Of a stretch of 64,000 nucleotides of DNA, positions 11,958-21,359 are shown one piece after another (the first letter of the stretch is position 1; the number at the start of each line of letters is the position of its first letter). Location: positions 25,520,526 to 25,584,525 of the forward strand of contig CM055831.1 of the NCBI GenBank assembly GCA_029582265.1, read 5' to 3'. A model generated the notes under the pieces. That model searched no databases. It saw nothing but the letters and a program-made list of their open reading frames with translations, and was not told the origin of the DNA. The DNA comes from Zoroaster sp. YZ-2022. Taxonomy: Eukaryota > Echinodermata > Asteroidea > Forcipulatida > Zoroasteridae. The position numbers were made by a program, and so were the translations under genes.

Positions 11958-12252
11958 GGCCAAATAAAATAAAAAACATGTTTAGCGTCCCCGCCCGCTT
12001 CCTTTTGAGAGGCCGCCTCCTTTTTTTTTTTTTTTTTAAATTTTTTTTTAACGAAAAAAAAGGATACATTTTATCGATCTCAGACGAAAAAAATAAATTT
12101 TAAAATAAATAAGATCGTATTTTTAAAATAGCCCGGCCGGTTGTGTTTAAAAATGTGTCGGGCGGCCATTTAAAAAAAAAAAAAAAAAAGGCCCTCCTCC
12201 TTCCTTTTTTCAAAAAGGCAGGACGCTAAACATGTTTTGTTTTTTATTTGGC
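11958..12252. mobile_element. 295-bp TIR element (MITE) with homopolymer core
   Basis: Inserted in unit 1 only; units 2 and 3 read AACAACCCTTTATGCTGC through this point. The ends are GGCCAAATAAA... and ...TTTATTTGGC with TTTA on both sides (11954-11957, 12253-12256). A longer inverted pair AAACATGTTTAGCGTCC / GGACGCTAAACATGTTT lies just inside. The core carries long T and A runs (about 12018 and 12174) and GC-rich CGGCCGG motifs. It is non-coding and of unknown superfamily. Confidence 0.7.
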
Positions 12253-12389
12253 TTTATGCTGCTACCCATGCCATGTTTATTGAACCTCCACTGATGTGTT
12301 GCATTTACATACTTAAACAGCAGTGTGTTCTTTTTGCATATTGACTGAAAGCCGCATGGACTGATGTATAAATGAATCAAGTCTTTGTT

Positions 12390-12680
12390 AACCCTCCTAC
12401 TATAGCTGTACTTTAATGGCAAGTAGCTATAGAGGTCAAAATCAGTCTACTGACTGTTTTAACTGTTGACCCAAATGTGTACACAGGGGCATTTTGACTG
12501 TTTTTTTACAGTCATTTTGACCACCCTGAACAATACCAGACAATGCTTTTACCAGTCAAAAACGGTTGACTCATTTTGACCTGTAAATGTACTTACTACA
12601 CTTAAGGTTTGACAGCAATATACCTTGGCAAGTATATCAACATTTTGACTGATTTTGACTCTTGCAGTTATAGAAGGGTT
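12390..12680. mobile_element. Old MITE in the TRIM-NHL intron (unit 1 copy)
   Basis: Inverted ends TTAACCCTCCTACTATAGCTG-like on the left (20 bases from 12388) and CAGTTATAGAAGGGTTAA on the right, with inner GTCAAAATCAGTC / GACTGATTTTGAC. It is present at the same place in unit 2 (about 39356-39654) and unit 3 (about 54729-55010), so it predates the duplication. No coding capacity. Confidence 0.6.
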
Positions 12681-12954
12681 AAAGAATGGTATAGAATATC
12701 TCTTGAAGTTCACTTGTAATCCTACAGGGGTATTGTCTTTGTTTGGGGCTGTTGTTTCTTTATCACTGTTGTTCGCTCGTTACAAATATTTTTTTATACT
12801 GTTCCATTTTTCTTAAATTTTTTGTTTTATTTGTAGCTTTGTGAATTTGACGTGTGAAATCTTTTATAGTTTGATGAAAATCTTGTTTTTATACAGCATG
12901 CACTGTACTACACTACATGCTATTGAATGCATAATGTGTTCATAAGAAACTTAC

Positions 12955-14248
12955 CTCCTTGTATTGGAATGATTCTTTTCCGATGTCCCTTGGTGCTGCA
13001 GATTACCACTCTCTTGTTACCCCAGTCTGTCACTGCAATCTCATCACCAGTTTGACAAGCATCAATACCCCAAGCCCCTCTGAATTCTCCTGAACCAAAT
13101 TCACCACACAGCTCCCACTTGGGTTCCTGCAGCTCTACCTTGCCAAGATTGATATCACCAACCCTCTGACTCTCCTTGAATCTCAGATGGCAAAGCTTGT
13201 GATCAATCTTGGGAAGACTTTGACTGCTGAGAAATTTCAAGTCCTTGCTGATAGTGGGATAGAGTGCAAGGAAGTCAGGATCTGATGAATTGTTGGTGAC
13301 ATCTTTGGCGGTCTCCAGTGAATGCTGTATTTGTTGTGAGATTACACTCACTGTTTGCTCATATTCATCCAATTTGTTGTTACGATCTTTGTGGAGGTTT
13401 TTGATTTCATCAATGATGCGACTCTCTTGAGCTGTTACCTCAGCCCTGATCTCATCAGCTCTGTTCTTCACCTGTGCCATGGTTCTTTCAACTGTGATGC
13501 CGAGTCTGTCTTTCATTGTTGAGGCTGTTGCTATAGATTGTTCAAGTTCCTTGAGAACTCCTTCAAGGGGAGTAAAGAATTGAGCCAATGACTGTTTATA
13601 TGTGGATGAGGCTTGGTTGCAATCAATGTACTCATGTTGTGGTTTACAGTGGTCTAGGACAGTGCAAATTTGGCAAATCAACTTGTCACATGTTACACAG
13701 TAGAACCATGCCAGTTCACCCTCATGGGTTTGGCATTCTGGTCGATGTTTTTGGTTTGTCTCTTTTATTGCTACCTTCCCCTGAATAAAGTCCTCCAAAG
13801 TAGCAATGGTATGATTGGACGATGCAGGAATATTCTGGTGTATTTTGTAGCAGTTTGCACAGATATACCTTGGGCAGTCCAGACAGTGATGTGTAGCCTC
13901 ATTTCCCTCATTGCATAATTCACAGGTAAGCTTTGTGTTGCCTGATGAGCTGACCAACTTCTGTTGCAATGTGATCTCCTCAACAAGACCAATTAGATAG
14001 AAGTTGGTCTTGAGGCCTGGAACACCCATCGTAGGAAGTTGTGTCTCCCGTCGACACAAAGGACAAGGAATTATGACAGCATCCTTGTATTTGGTAGTGT
14101 GGTATTCATCTAAACAGTTTTCACAGAAGCTGTGGACACAGTCCAGTATTTTGGGTTGTCTGTACACCTCTTTGCAAATACTGCACTCAAGATGATCCTT
14201 GCTGATTTTCTCTAGAGCTGAACCCAATGTTGGATTAGAAGTAGCCAT
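12955..14248 (-). CDS. TRIM-NHL protein copy 1, coding exon 1 (RING, B-boxes, coiled coil)
   Basis: First coding exon of a tripartite-motif E3 ubiquitin ligase-like protein. The RING finger is C3HC4 with ligands C22, C25, C37, H39, C42, C45, C62 and C65. B-box 1 spans about residues 106-150 (C109, C112, C122, C125, C130, C133, H137, H146). B-box 2 spans about 168-210 (C172, H175, C184, C187, C192, C195, H200, H205). A coiled coil follows at about 215-330, and the first NHL blade begins near 380. There is no filamin domain, unlike TRIM2/3. The start is the ATG in MATSNPTLGSAL, shared by all copies. The exon ends CAAGGAG before a GTAAG donor at 12954. RING ligases transfer ubiquitin from E2 to substrates chosen by the C-terminal domain; that role here is inferred from family. 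Confidence 0.92.
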
Positions 14249-14258
14249 TTCTATAGAT

Positions 14259-15405
14259 CTGTTTATAAATGATGTATGGAATGAAATGTAAAATCAGACT
14301 CAATATCAGGCTCACATTAGGTAATGCAACAATAAGTTTGTCAAAAGTTTTTAAAAGGTTATTTGTTTAACAGTATTTACTGTAGTATCAATTCATTTCT
14401 CATTCTCTCATGAAAACAAACTTCAATTTCCAAAAGGTTAGAGGTGCTTGTTCCTCCATACCAATAATGTAGCCTTGTTTTGGTCATCTATTAAAGGTTA
14501 ATATTAATGATGTATTGTGTACTCATGCTGACAAAATACTGGAGATTTCAATTGTGTTGGGTCGCCAAAGTTATGAACTTAAAAACTAGACATCTAAAAT
14601 AAAATCCAGTTAAACATATTGACAGAATGATTATGAGAGAAATTGAATGTTACATCCTCAATTCATTACTATGATTAGGTTTTCACTTCATCTATTGAAA
14701 AATGGAAACAATTGTTTATGTCTTATTTAATATCTTAAATCTTTGGTGAACCAACAACAAATCAATGTTAAATAAATATCTCATATAAAAAGTTACCTTA
14801 TTTTCTTCAATTTTACCAAACATTTTCAAACGTTCCTGCTTAAAGATGCATCGCCAGTGTTATTTGGTATTTTATCAGCAATTACCAGCAATTATTTTGC
14901 ATTGGAGCATTGCTGTTTTACTTGTAAGGGAAAAGCCTGGTTTTACAGTAAATATGTACCAACATTCATTTATGTTAGGTCCCTTCATAAATTAATTTGG
15001 CATGTTTTTTACTGCTATACTAAGATTCAGACAACTTTTTTTTTAATTTCCAATTTTAAAGTATTTATTTTATTTCTCAAAGGAAATTATCAACGTTTCG
15101 ATGAACACACACAATTTTGGAAATTGCCGATGAAACACAGTGATACATCTTTAATCTCCAGTGTGTATTGTAGACCTGATTTGTCTCAATTATCATTCAA
15201 CTCATTCAACAAGAAGACAATTTCTTATAATACATCATACACTGAATTAGAATTTCTAAACTGAGGATTTTGTGATCCCACAACCTTGTGGAAGTACGGT
15301 ATGGTAAAACTCTGCTGAATAGATGAACAAAATCATAATCACTATATTCACTGTCCATAGAAGTCACTCCAAATATCTAAACAAACATGACAAATGTTAG
15401 CTTAC
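14259..15405 (-). other. Probable 5' UTR intron of TRIM-NHL copy 1
   Basis: Just upstream of the start codon the minus strand reads TTTATAAACAG then ATCTATAGAAATGG, a weak but possible acceptor. At 15405-15404 there is a donor (GTGAG then GTAAGC). All three copies share both sites, so a non-coding first exon is likely. The intron contains the TTAA-flanked MITE at 14844-15150. Confidence 0.45.
14844..15150. mobile_element. TTAA-flanked MITE (unit 1 copy)
   Basis: Ends AGATGCATCGCC... and ...GTGATACATCT are imperfect inverted repeats, with TTAA on both sides (14840-14843 and 15151-15154). Orthologous copies lie at 41806-42114 and 57164-57460, so the insertion predates the array. The 135-codon plus-strand ORF that overlaps it in unit 1 is broken in the other two copies and is not a gene. 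Confidence 0.6.
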
Positions 15406-15531
15406 CTCACAGTGGTTTTACTTTGTTTTATTCAAGCCAGTTGAACACAAAATGAAGTCAATTTTTCTTGTTGAAGACAGAGCAAATGTTGCTACATGTA
15501 ACGTTAGGGCGGATCCCAAACAAAATGGCGC
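15406..15531 (-). other. Probable non-coding first exon and promoter-proximal region, TRIM-NHL copy 1
   Basis: Segment upstream of the shared donor at 15405-15404, conserved at 42407-42530 and 57753-57875. The plus strand carries ACAAAATGGCG near 15520, close to a YY1-type core (AAAATGGCG); in copy 3 it is changed to AAAATGGTG. The transcription start itself cannot be fixed by eye, so the upper edge is approximate. Confidence 0.35.
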
Positions 15532-16309
15532 TTGACAAACACAGTTCAGTTCCTGATAGAGTACGTGACAAAGTCATTAGGTCATAGGTCTACCTGGTTG
15601 ATATGTACAGTACACAGTGAATACAGTGTACCATAATTGTTTGACTCAATGACGTATGCATATTGAACTTCATTGTGAAAGTTCAGCTGTGTTGCATGAT
15701 GTTGTATATAATATTGTATCCTGCTTGTGTTGTAAAGTGTGAGTATAATCTACAGGATAGTATCCCATAGATTATACCATAGAGTAAGGTCCTTGCTGTA
15801 TGATTATACTCACACTTGTTAATACAATACAAATACTAACTTCTCTCTGACTTTTACCACTGCTGATAACTGCACTATTCATGACTGACCGGTGACTTCT
15901 CCGATAATAACCAAAGCCTTGTTGAAACACCGAGACACAGTGAGGCTGATTCCTTGAAATGTCTGAGAAAGCTCTGACCACTGCCCAGCATTGTCAGGCT
16001 CTCATTGGTCAGGAGTTGCTAAATCCAGTTGCATTGTTATAAAGTTTGTGGTCAATCCTCATAGGAGTAGTGTGATAAATTCATAGTCCCATTTAACCCA
16101 TTGCTCTACACCCTTACATCATTGACTCTTTACTCTATGGGAGCTATAGAACTACATATATGCTCAATATAATCATAGATCATTTTGTTATTACAATAAA
16201 CATGATCAAATGTGAGTTATTTCATTCTCAAATGTTGATATTGACCAATATTTGGGTTTGTGATGTGTCACCAATTCACTGTGATATAGATTTAGTGCAG
16301 GTAAAATGT
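15532..16309. other. Region upstream of TRIM-NHL copy 1, up to the Polinton insertion
   Basis: It holds a 16-bp perfect inverted repeat (AAGTGTGAGTATAATC at 15735-15750, complement at 15802-15817) conserved in unit 2. CCATAGAGTAA near 15777 and its complement near 16128 may be the ends of an old element. No conserved ORF. The last five bases (AATGT, 16305-16309) are the left target duplication of the Polinton. Confidence 0.5.
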
Positions 16310-16380
16310 AGTAGTAATGATTGTTGGCGCAGCTAGGATTTTGTCTTTTTAAAAAATCTTTTTAACTAAATTTGTTAAAA

Positions 16381-16669
16381 AACCATCGTCAAAAACCATC
16401 ATCAAAAACCATCGTCAAAAACCATCGTCAAAAACCATCATCAAAAACCATCATCAAAAACCATCGTCAAAAACCATCGTCAAAAACCATCGTCAAAAAC
16501 CATCGTCAAAAACCATCATCAAAAACCATCGTCAAAAACCATCATCAAAAACCATCATCAAAAACCATCGTCAAAAACCATCGTCAAAAACCATCATCAA
16601 AAACCATCGTCAAAAACCATCATCAAAAACCATCATCAAAAACCATCGTCAAAAACCATCATCAAAAAC
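16381..16669. repeat. 13-bp minisatellite in left TIR, about 22 units
   Basis: Contiguous CCATCGTCAAAAA / CCATCATCAAAAA units, a single G/A alternation being the main variant. The 116-codon ORF across it (16372-16722) is a by-product: three units make 39 bases, so any frame repeats a 13-residue motif. Confidence 0.93.
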
Positions 16670-16710
16670 CAATGAGGTTAAGAGTTTTTTTTGTTCATAT
16701 AAAAAGTGAC

Positions 16711-16761
16711 TTTAAAAAGTGAGATAATGAAATAATATTATATTGTTTAATAATAAAGATG
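16711..16761 (+). promoter_or_regulatory. Polinton 51-bp leader module, left copy
   Basis: A 51-base block from TTTAAAAAGTGAGATAATGA to the ATG at 16759, containing AATATTATATTGTTTAATAA. It recurs at 17045-17095 with two substitutions and, in reverse, at 30918-30968. It always ends exactly on an ATG, so it is best read as a shared promoter and 5' leader. Confidence 0.6.
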
Positions 16762-17025
16762 CCTACTAAATATTTATCGAAATGGACATTGGATGAATTG
16801 AAAATTTTTGCACAACAGAAACAACTCAAGAAACAACTCAAGAAACAATTGAAAATATTTAATAGAGTATTCTGTAATAGTAACATAAAATTACTATTGA
16901 TTAAAAAAGACAATAAATATCACTACGTTTGTAGAATGTATGAAAAAATATTTTCTCCTCATAGAATCATTTTAGCAAACGGAGACGTAACTCGTATTCG
17001 CACGGTTATTACAGATATTTGGTGA
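16759..17025 (+). CDS. Small Polinton ORF, 88 aa, at left end
   Basis: Open from the ATG that ends the 51-bp leader module. It starts MPTKYLSKWTLDELKIF, which resembles the helix of a SAP-type DNA-binding motif, then has a basic duplicated stretch (KKQLKKQLK) and an IKLLLIKKDNKYHYVC segment. The first roughly 17 codons are repeated at the right end of the element in the opposite direction (ATG at 30920). The SAP resemblance is weak and by eye; the function is unknown. Confidence 0.5.
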   Translation: MPTKYLSKWTLDELKIFAQQKQLKKQLKKQLKIFNRVFCNSNIKLLLIKKDNKYHYVCRMYEKIFSPHRIILANGDVTRIRTVITDIW

Positions 17026-17044
17026 GGCTTTCTTTAACGTTGTT

Positions 17045-17095
17045 TTTAAAAAGTGACATAATGAATTAATATTATATTGTTTAATAATAAAGATG
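17045..17095 (+). promoter_or_regulatory. Polinton 51-bp leader module, internal copy
   Basis: It matches 16711-16761 at 49 of 51 bases and again ends on an ATG (17093). Two unrelated ORFs thus share one upstream block, which argues for a common expression signal rather than a coding repeat. Confidence 0.6.
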
Positions 17096-17239
17096 GAGAG
17101 AACGATGATTTTGTGTGAATGGCTTTTAGTTGGTAAAAACGTCAAGTGTTGTAGAATGAGTATTCGTGGTGATGTCTATTGCCCGATGCATCGATACCGT
17201 ATTCTGGCTAGGAAAAAGTATTCCACTTGCATGTTATAG
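17093..17239 (+). CDS. Small cysteine-rich Polinton ORF, 48 aa
   Basis: Open reading frame directly behind the second leader module. Visible cysteines and histidine are arranged as C8, C19, C20, C30 and H33 (KCCRMSIRGDVYCPMHR), suggesting a small metal-binding protein. Beyond the stop a different frame continues with LACYRCKHGNKSKGG (about 17225-17270), so the original protein was probably longer and has a frameshift near 17220. I do not recognise a named family. Confidence 0.45.
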   Translation: MERTMILCEWLLVGKNVKCCRMSIRGDVYCPMHRYRILARKKYSTCML

Positions 17240-17480
17240 ATGTAAACATGGCAATAAAAGCAAAGGCGGGCTCAAAATGAAAATGCACGAGGATATTAAA
17301 TGTAGTGAGAGTAAATCTAAACGTTACAATACAATAGAGTGATGAAAGAATTGTTAGAAAGAAATTTCTTTCTGGATTATAAATTATAATTATGCGTCGC
17401 TGGGGCGTACGGAGGAGGTCTATCAACCGCTACTCGCGATTGCTGACACGAAGCGTAATAGTTTTTATTTATCGTTAAAG

Positions 17481-17891
17481 CTACTTTAAACTCAAAAGTT
17501 TTTCTATAAGAATTTTTTTTTCTGCATTTACGTGCGAATCAGAGTTTACTTGCGTTTTAACCTCCACACTCTTTGCGACTCGGATTTTTTCTTTCATTTT
17601 ATAATATTTTTCTCGCTCTTCAGTCACGAGCACAAATTCTTCTTGACTGATGTAACCGTCTTCTAAAGCTTTACTAACGTGGTTTTCGATCGTGTTGAGT
17701 TTACTCAACGCTAAAATTCGTATTTCATCGTGTTTTTTAGCTTTTTTATACATTTTATTTTTAGCGTAAATAAGAGCTAAAGCTGCGACGCCCAACCCCA
17801 AAGCTAAACCTTCTAAAGCTAATCCAACGGGTGATGATACAACCGTGGCAATACTGGCTATTCCGATGGATCCCGCTCCAATACAGCCCAA
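17481..17891 (-). CDS. Polinton-associated protein with hydrophobic N-terminus, 136 aa
   Basis: One of the few open frames in the element. Residues 1-42 are hydrophobic and glycine/alanine-rich (two likely membrane-spanning stretches, ending ALALIYAKNK). They are followed by a charged helical region with KKHDEIRILALSKLNTIENH and ISQEEFVLVTEEREKY. Similar proteins occur as unnamed ORFs in animal Polintons from what I know of the family. The frame upstream (17892-18050) seems to continue the protein in other frames, so this ATG may be internal and the N-terminus lost. Function unknown. Confidence 0.5.
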   Translation of the reverse strand: MGCIGAGSIGIASIATVVSSPVGLALEGLALGLGVAALALIYAKNKMYKKAKKHDEIRILALSKLNTIENHVSKALEDGYISQEEFVLVTEEREKYYKMKEKIRVAKSVEVKTQVNSDSHVNAEKKILIEKLLSLK

Positions 17892-18059
17892 TTCTGCGAG
17901 AGAGTTTCTGCGTTGTTACAAGCGTTTATGATTTTATTATATTTTATATACACCTCACGTTCGTTTATTTCTTTTTGGAGTTCTTTTGAATATCGTAAAT
18001 TGTTTGCAATCGAAATGTTTTAGCGTCATTCGTCAAAGGTAGGTAAAGGTGGATAAAGC

Positions 18060-19110
18060 ACATTCGTTTGATTCTATAGGCATGCCTCATTTGTTTTTAT
18101 TAATAAAAAGATTATTAAAAGTTTTTAATTTAATGACCAAGTAATAATTTTCATATCGTAACAGATTCCAGTTTCTAAACAGCCTAAAAGGTCGACTGCA
18201 CAAAAACTTTTTACTTTTGCACTTTGAAACAAATTTTACCTTCAAAAGCTTTTGAATCTTCACCATCCGCGAAATAAAAGAACACGTTTTCCTTTTGGTT
18301 CAATCACAAAAAATCAATATCGTAAACTGGGTGTATTGTTCGTTTAATTGTTTTAAAAGAAGCTATTTCACCATATGTAATTTTATAAGAAATGTTGCAA
18401 GATTCGTTGTGTCTTCAAAGATGACAAACTTTGACAATAGATATCGTTTTTCGTTAGTCCATTGATGAGAAATATATCACCTAATTTATATAACGTTATA
18501 GTTTGTTGAATTTCATCAACGTCGATATAACCAGTTTTTTCAAAAACGTTTGTCTGGCTTTTTGATTATTGTTGTTGGACTTTATCGACTGGGTCCGTAA
18601 ATACTAGCCATATTTATATTATAAATTATTTAATTCGACGGTAAACTTGCAATTTTTATATTAAACAGATTTGAATTTAGCGAACTGAAGAACCTTCAAG
18701 CTTCAACAAAAACTTTTCTAACGTTTCGTATTTAAACATATTTCGTTTTTTAAATGTTGAATTTCATCATCAAGAAATGAAACTTATCCGTTGCGGAGAA
18801 TATAATAAATGTTGGGAGCATAATCGCGCTGTCGTTGAACGCGTGACGAAACTATCGGTTTTGTGCACAATAAACTGCGTGAAAATACTACAGTACGTGG
18901 GCGCGGTCGTAAACAAGAAAGGTTGTTGAACGTATTGTGCCATCCGAGTATAACGTCGACTTTTTCGATTAAAACTAATTGCCAAAATTTCATCTCTGTT
19001 TAGATATCCGTGATACCCGTAAATTTCACCTTTCGCTTCACCGCTAGCGATCGTTCTAATATTCGTTGTACGCTTCACGCGACTCGGTCTGTAAATACTG
19101 CCATATTTTA
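18060..19110 (-). pseudogene. Decayed Polinton ORF(s), unidentified
   Basis: On the minus strand several frames carry protein-like stretches, for example GYIDVDEIQQTITLYKLGD (about 18475-18540), KGEIYGYHGYLNRDEILAIS (about 18975-19040) and IVHKTDSFVTRSTT (about 18835-18880). Two possible starts, ATGGCTAGTATTTACGGACC near 18612 and ATGGCAGTATTTACAGACCG near 19105, are similar to each other. That suggests two related tandem genes or a duplication. Stops and frameshifts break every reading. I looked for cysteine-protease motifs here and found none that I trust. Confidence 0.35.
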
Positions 19111-19222
19111 TATTATTTCAACATTTAAAATAATGGGAAACCGTGATTATGTATATCTCTACTTTTTGCTATCTCTAACTGAAAACTCAACTCGTTAAAA
19201 GTTCCGAGTTGTACTTTTTTTG

Positions 19223-19773
19223 CTAATGGATTTGTATATTGTATGAACATGTTTTCACTAAACGACGCGTCTTGGTAAAGGCAGCGAGTTTAAAATTGTA
19301 AGCTTTTCCGTTGAAATAATTATCGGTCGTAGAATTTGATCGCAATGAATGTAAAAAATTTAAAAGTTGTACGTCAATTTTCCCATATTCCGCGGTTAGA
19401 GATTCGCTATGCAACCCCACAAATTAGCCAACCCAGATGTAATTAACGCCTGTTCGCTTTCTGAGCTAATATTAACGTATTCACCATTGGATTTATCGAT
19501 TCTATACGTTATCCAAGGCTCATTTTTGCCATAATCCGATACTGATAATGTTGTAAAGGGCCCGCTTCGACAATTTTACTCACCTTCCGATTCACCAACC
19601 GTACGAACTAGTATTCCTTCTTTTACGTATACAATATCCACCCAAATGTTACGCCGTAATATAATCGAGAGATTGCCCAGCCGATTATCGATAACGTTTT
19701 CTAAAAGAAATCGATCCACCTTCTTTACCAATTCTCGATTTCTAAACGTATGATACATTTTATTATTAAACAT
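19223..19773 (-). pseudogene. Decayed Polinton ORF, unidentified
   Basis: The 65-codon frame starting at 19773 (MFNNKMYHTFRNRELVKKVD) ends at 19576. Protein-like sequence resumes in another frame, with SVSDYGKNEPWITYRIDKS (about 19490-19545) and YVNISSESEQALIT (about 19440-19480). The layout suggests one gene of about 180 codons with one or two frameshifts. No family recognised. Confidence 0.35.
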
Positions 19774-19959
19774 TATATATAATAAATGTCGTTTCCATTA
19801 GCATCTGGAGAGTAATTTTACGTATCTACACCAACATCTGGAATTTAAAGCACTCTCGATTTTAACGATTTATATTTTCAACGAGTATAAAGACGGCTGC
19901 AAACAAAGCTCCAATATTTTAACGTTCGTTTTAATGTTTTCAACGACTACAAGCTGCCT

Positions 19960-21120
19960 CGCGTTAAAAGCGATGATGTTGTAGATGATTGGTATTCTAA
20001 CCCGCTCAAATTTTATCAAAATCAAATAAATTTTGTGACGTACTGCGCCACAACGAGATGCGGCGTGAGTTATCAACATTTAAACCATTGCTACCCGATG
20101 ATTCGTAGTTTTTTTAGATTTCACGTCTATTATCAAATAAGACGATTACTCAAAGAAATGAGCTGCCCCGCATCTTTCCAAAATTTCTATAATGCGTTTG
20201 CCAATAATATAGACGGAGCGTACAAAAAATATAAAAGAATTTCAATTTTCAAAACAACAATTGAAACAACGAGTCGATTTAAATTCAAACGGATTAGGAA
20301 CTGCTTATTATTATGATAATGGTATCAAAGCGGTACCCAATAAACAACTAACAACAGTAGTTTGAACGTTATTTCACCGAGGTGACTGATTACGATTATT
20401 GGCAAAACCGCGACTAAAATGAGTTTTGAGACCATCCTCAACTTATACGATCGTACTACTACAATCTTCAACCAAGCTCGCTTGGTTGTACCAATCGGTG
20501 AGTCAGAGGTTTTACGGATGTTGGTACGCAATTAACAAACGACTCGTTAAGAACGTACGTTTACGCGATTTTAGGAGCTCAAGCGCAAGCAAAAAGCTCA
20601 TTTTTAGTGGGGCATGGGTTTAGACGCTCAACGCGAATTTATAAATATAGTAGAATCAGAGATTGACTCTCCGGTTGATTTACAATCTTCATTCAACGAT
20701 ATCAAGATGTTTTACAATACGCTCGCAGTAGTTTAAACTTTTGTGTGTAGAGAAAATTACACATGATGCCTAGCGATATGAATTTACGCCGAACAGGTAA
20801 TTATGATACAACAATAATCTATTAATTGCGATGAGCGGTTTATTCAAAGTGGCAATTTAGATATGCAACTAACGCCCACTATTCTCCTATTTTACCTTTT
20901 GTTAGCGATACAGCGAATCAATTACTGAAGGAAGATTCAATTAAAAAAGAAGACAATCAATTTAGAAGATGCGATAAAAAATAGTCATCAAGAAGAAAAA
21001 AATTAATACTTGGTTTGCGATTTTAGCCGGTGTAGGCGTTATGATTTATGGAATTGTTTTAACGCGTCAGCGTTTTCCGCGTATAAGCCAAAATTAATAC
21101 CCGACCCATAGCGTTATTAA
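19960..21120 (+). pseudogene. Probable Polinton minor capsid (penton-like) protein, broken
   Basis: A 93-codon open piece (20035-20316) contains YCATTRCGVSYQHLNH and SFFRFHVYYQIRRLLKEM. Further along, other frames give ILGAQAQ (about 20570) and RYQDVLQYARSSLNF (about 20697-20741). The order and spacing agree with the minor capsid protein of Polintons as I know the family; in virions this protein forms the pentameric vertex. At least four frameshifts or stops interrupt it, and a hydrophobic stretch (FAILAGVGVMIYGIVL, about 21018-21065) near the end may belong to a separate small gene. Identification is from pattern memory, not from a search. Confidence 0.45.
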
Positions 21121-21359
21121 TAAATGTTCCGCGGTCCACGCGACAATGTTGGAAGCCGTTTTTAATAACCAACCATTATACTCACCGATAATAGCTGGCA
21201 AAGCGGCTAAAGCTTTTGCCCCAGTTTAGATAATACATTTGCTAGATTTTTAATAGGTTTTTGGTATTCTAATTTTCACACCGCCGCTCGGTATGGAGTT
21301 GGTTGTGGAGTTGGTTGTGAACTATACCGACTGATTTGACAAAGCAATGGTCATACTAA

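Larger units (their letters stand above)
11079..12954 (-). other. Intron of TRIM-NHL copy 1
   Basis: The intron runs from the donor GTAAG (complement ending 12954) to the acceptor CAG at 11079. It holds one copy of the 84-bp segment expanded in unit 3 (about 11500-11583), a unit-1-specific 295-bp TIR element (11958-12252) and an older MITE (12390-12680). The minus strand near 11494-11635 reads open as EFVNMTLNDVVQHASKQL followed by SDQFKVTLNK, with a GTAAGC donor, so an extra exon is possible but unproven. Confidence 0.6.
1..16309. repeat. Tandem duplicated unit 1 (left edge cut by window)
   Basis: First copy of a large head-to-tail duplication that also appears at 31565-43619, 43620-61049 and, partly, 61050-64000. 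Anchors in the same order in each unit are the TGAAAGTAC start segment (positions 1, 44187 and 61727; missing from unit 2), a SINE, the plus-strand exon-like segment near 9002, the NHL exon, the RING exon and the upstream promoter region. Between anchors the copies align almost base for base by eye, apart from discrete insertions. Unit 1 alone carries the 685-bp element at 976, the 713-bp element at 7533, the SINE at 9616 and the 295-bp element at 11958. Confidence 0.9.
16310..16811. repeat. Polinton left terminal inverted repeat
   Basis: The outer roughly 70 bp (AGTAGTAATGATTG... to the first CCATCGTC) are identical to the complement of 31495-31564. A 13-bp minisatellite follows, then about 145 bp ending inside the first codons of an inward ORF, which match the right end with only two or three differences. 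The repeat fades near 16811. Confidence 0.88.

Noticed and set aside
13588..14195. Plus-strand ORFs opposite the RING/B-box exon (also 40558-41162 and 55916-56520)
   Set aside because: Antisense shadows of a strongly conserved minus-strand coding exon; they have no splice or start support.
14857..15264. 135-codon plus-strand ORF
   Set aside because: It overlaps a TTAA-flanked MITE and is broken in units 2 and 3.
16372..16722. 116-codon ORF with a KNHRQKPSSKTIV repeat, and its counterpart at 31236-31502
   Set aside because: Product of the 13-bp minisatellite in the Polinton TIRs; three units equal 13 codons, so any frame looks repetitive and open.
18060..19110. Adenain-type cysteine protease expected in Polintons
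   Set aside because: I looked for the His-Asp/Glu-Cys pattern in the minus-strand pieces here and at 21360-22640 and could not find it convincingly.
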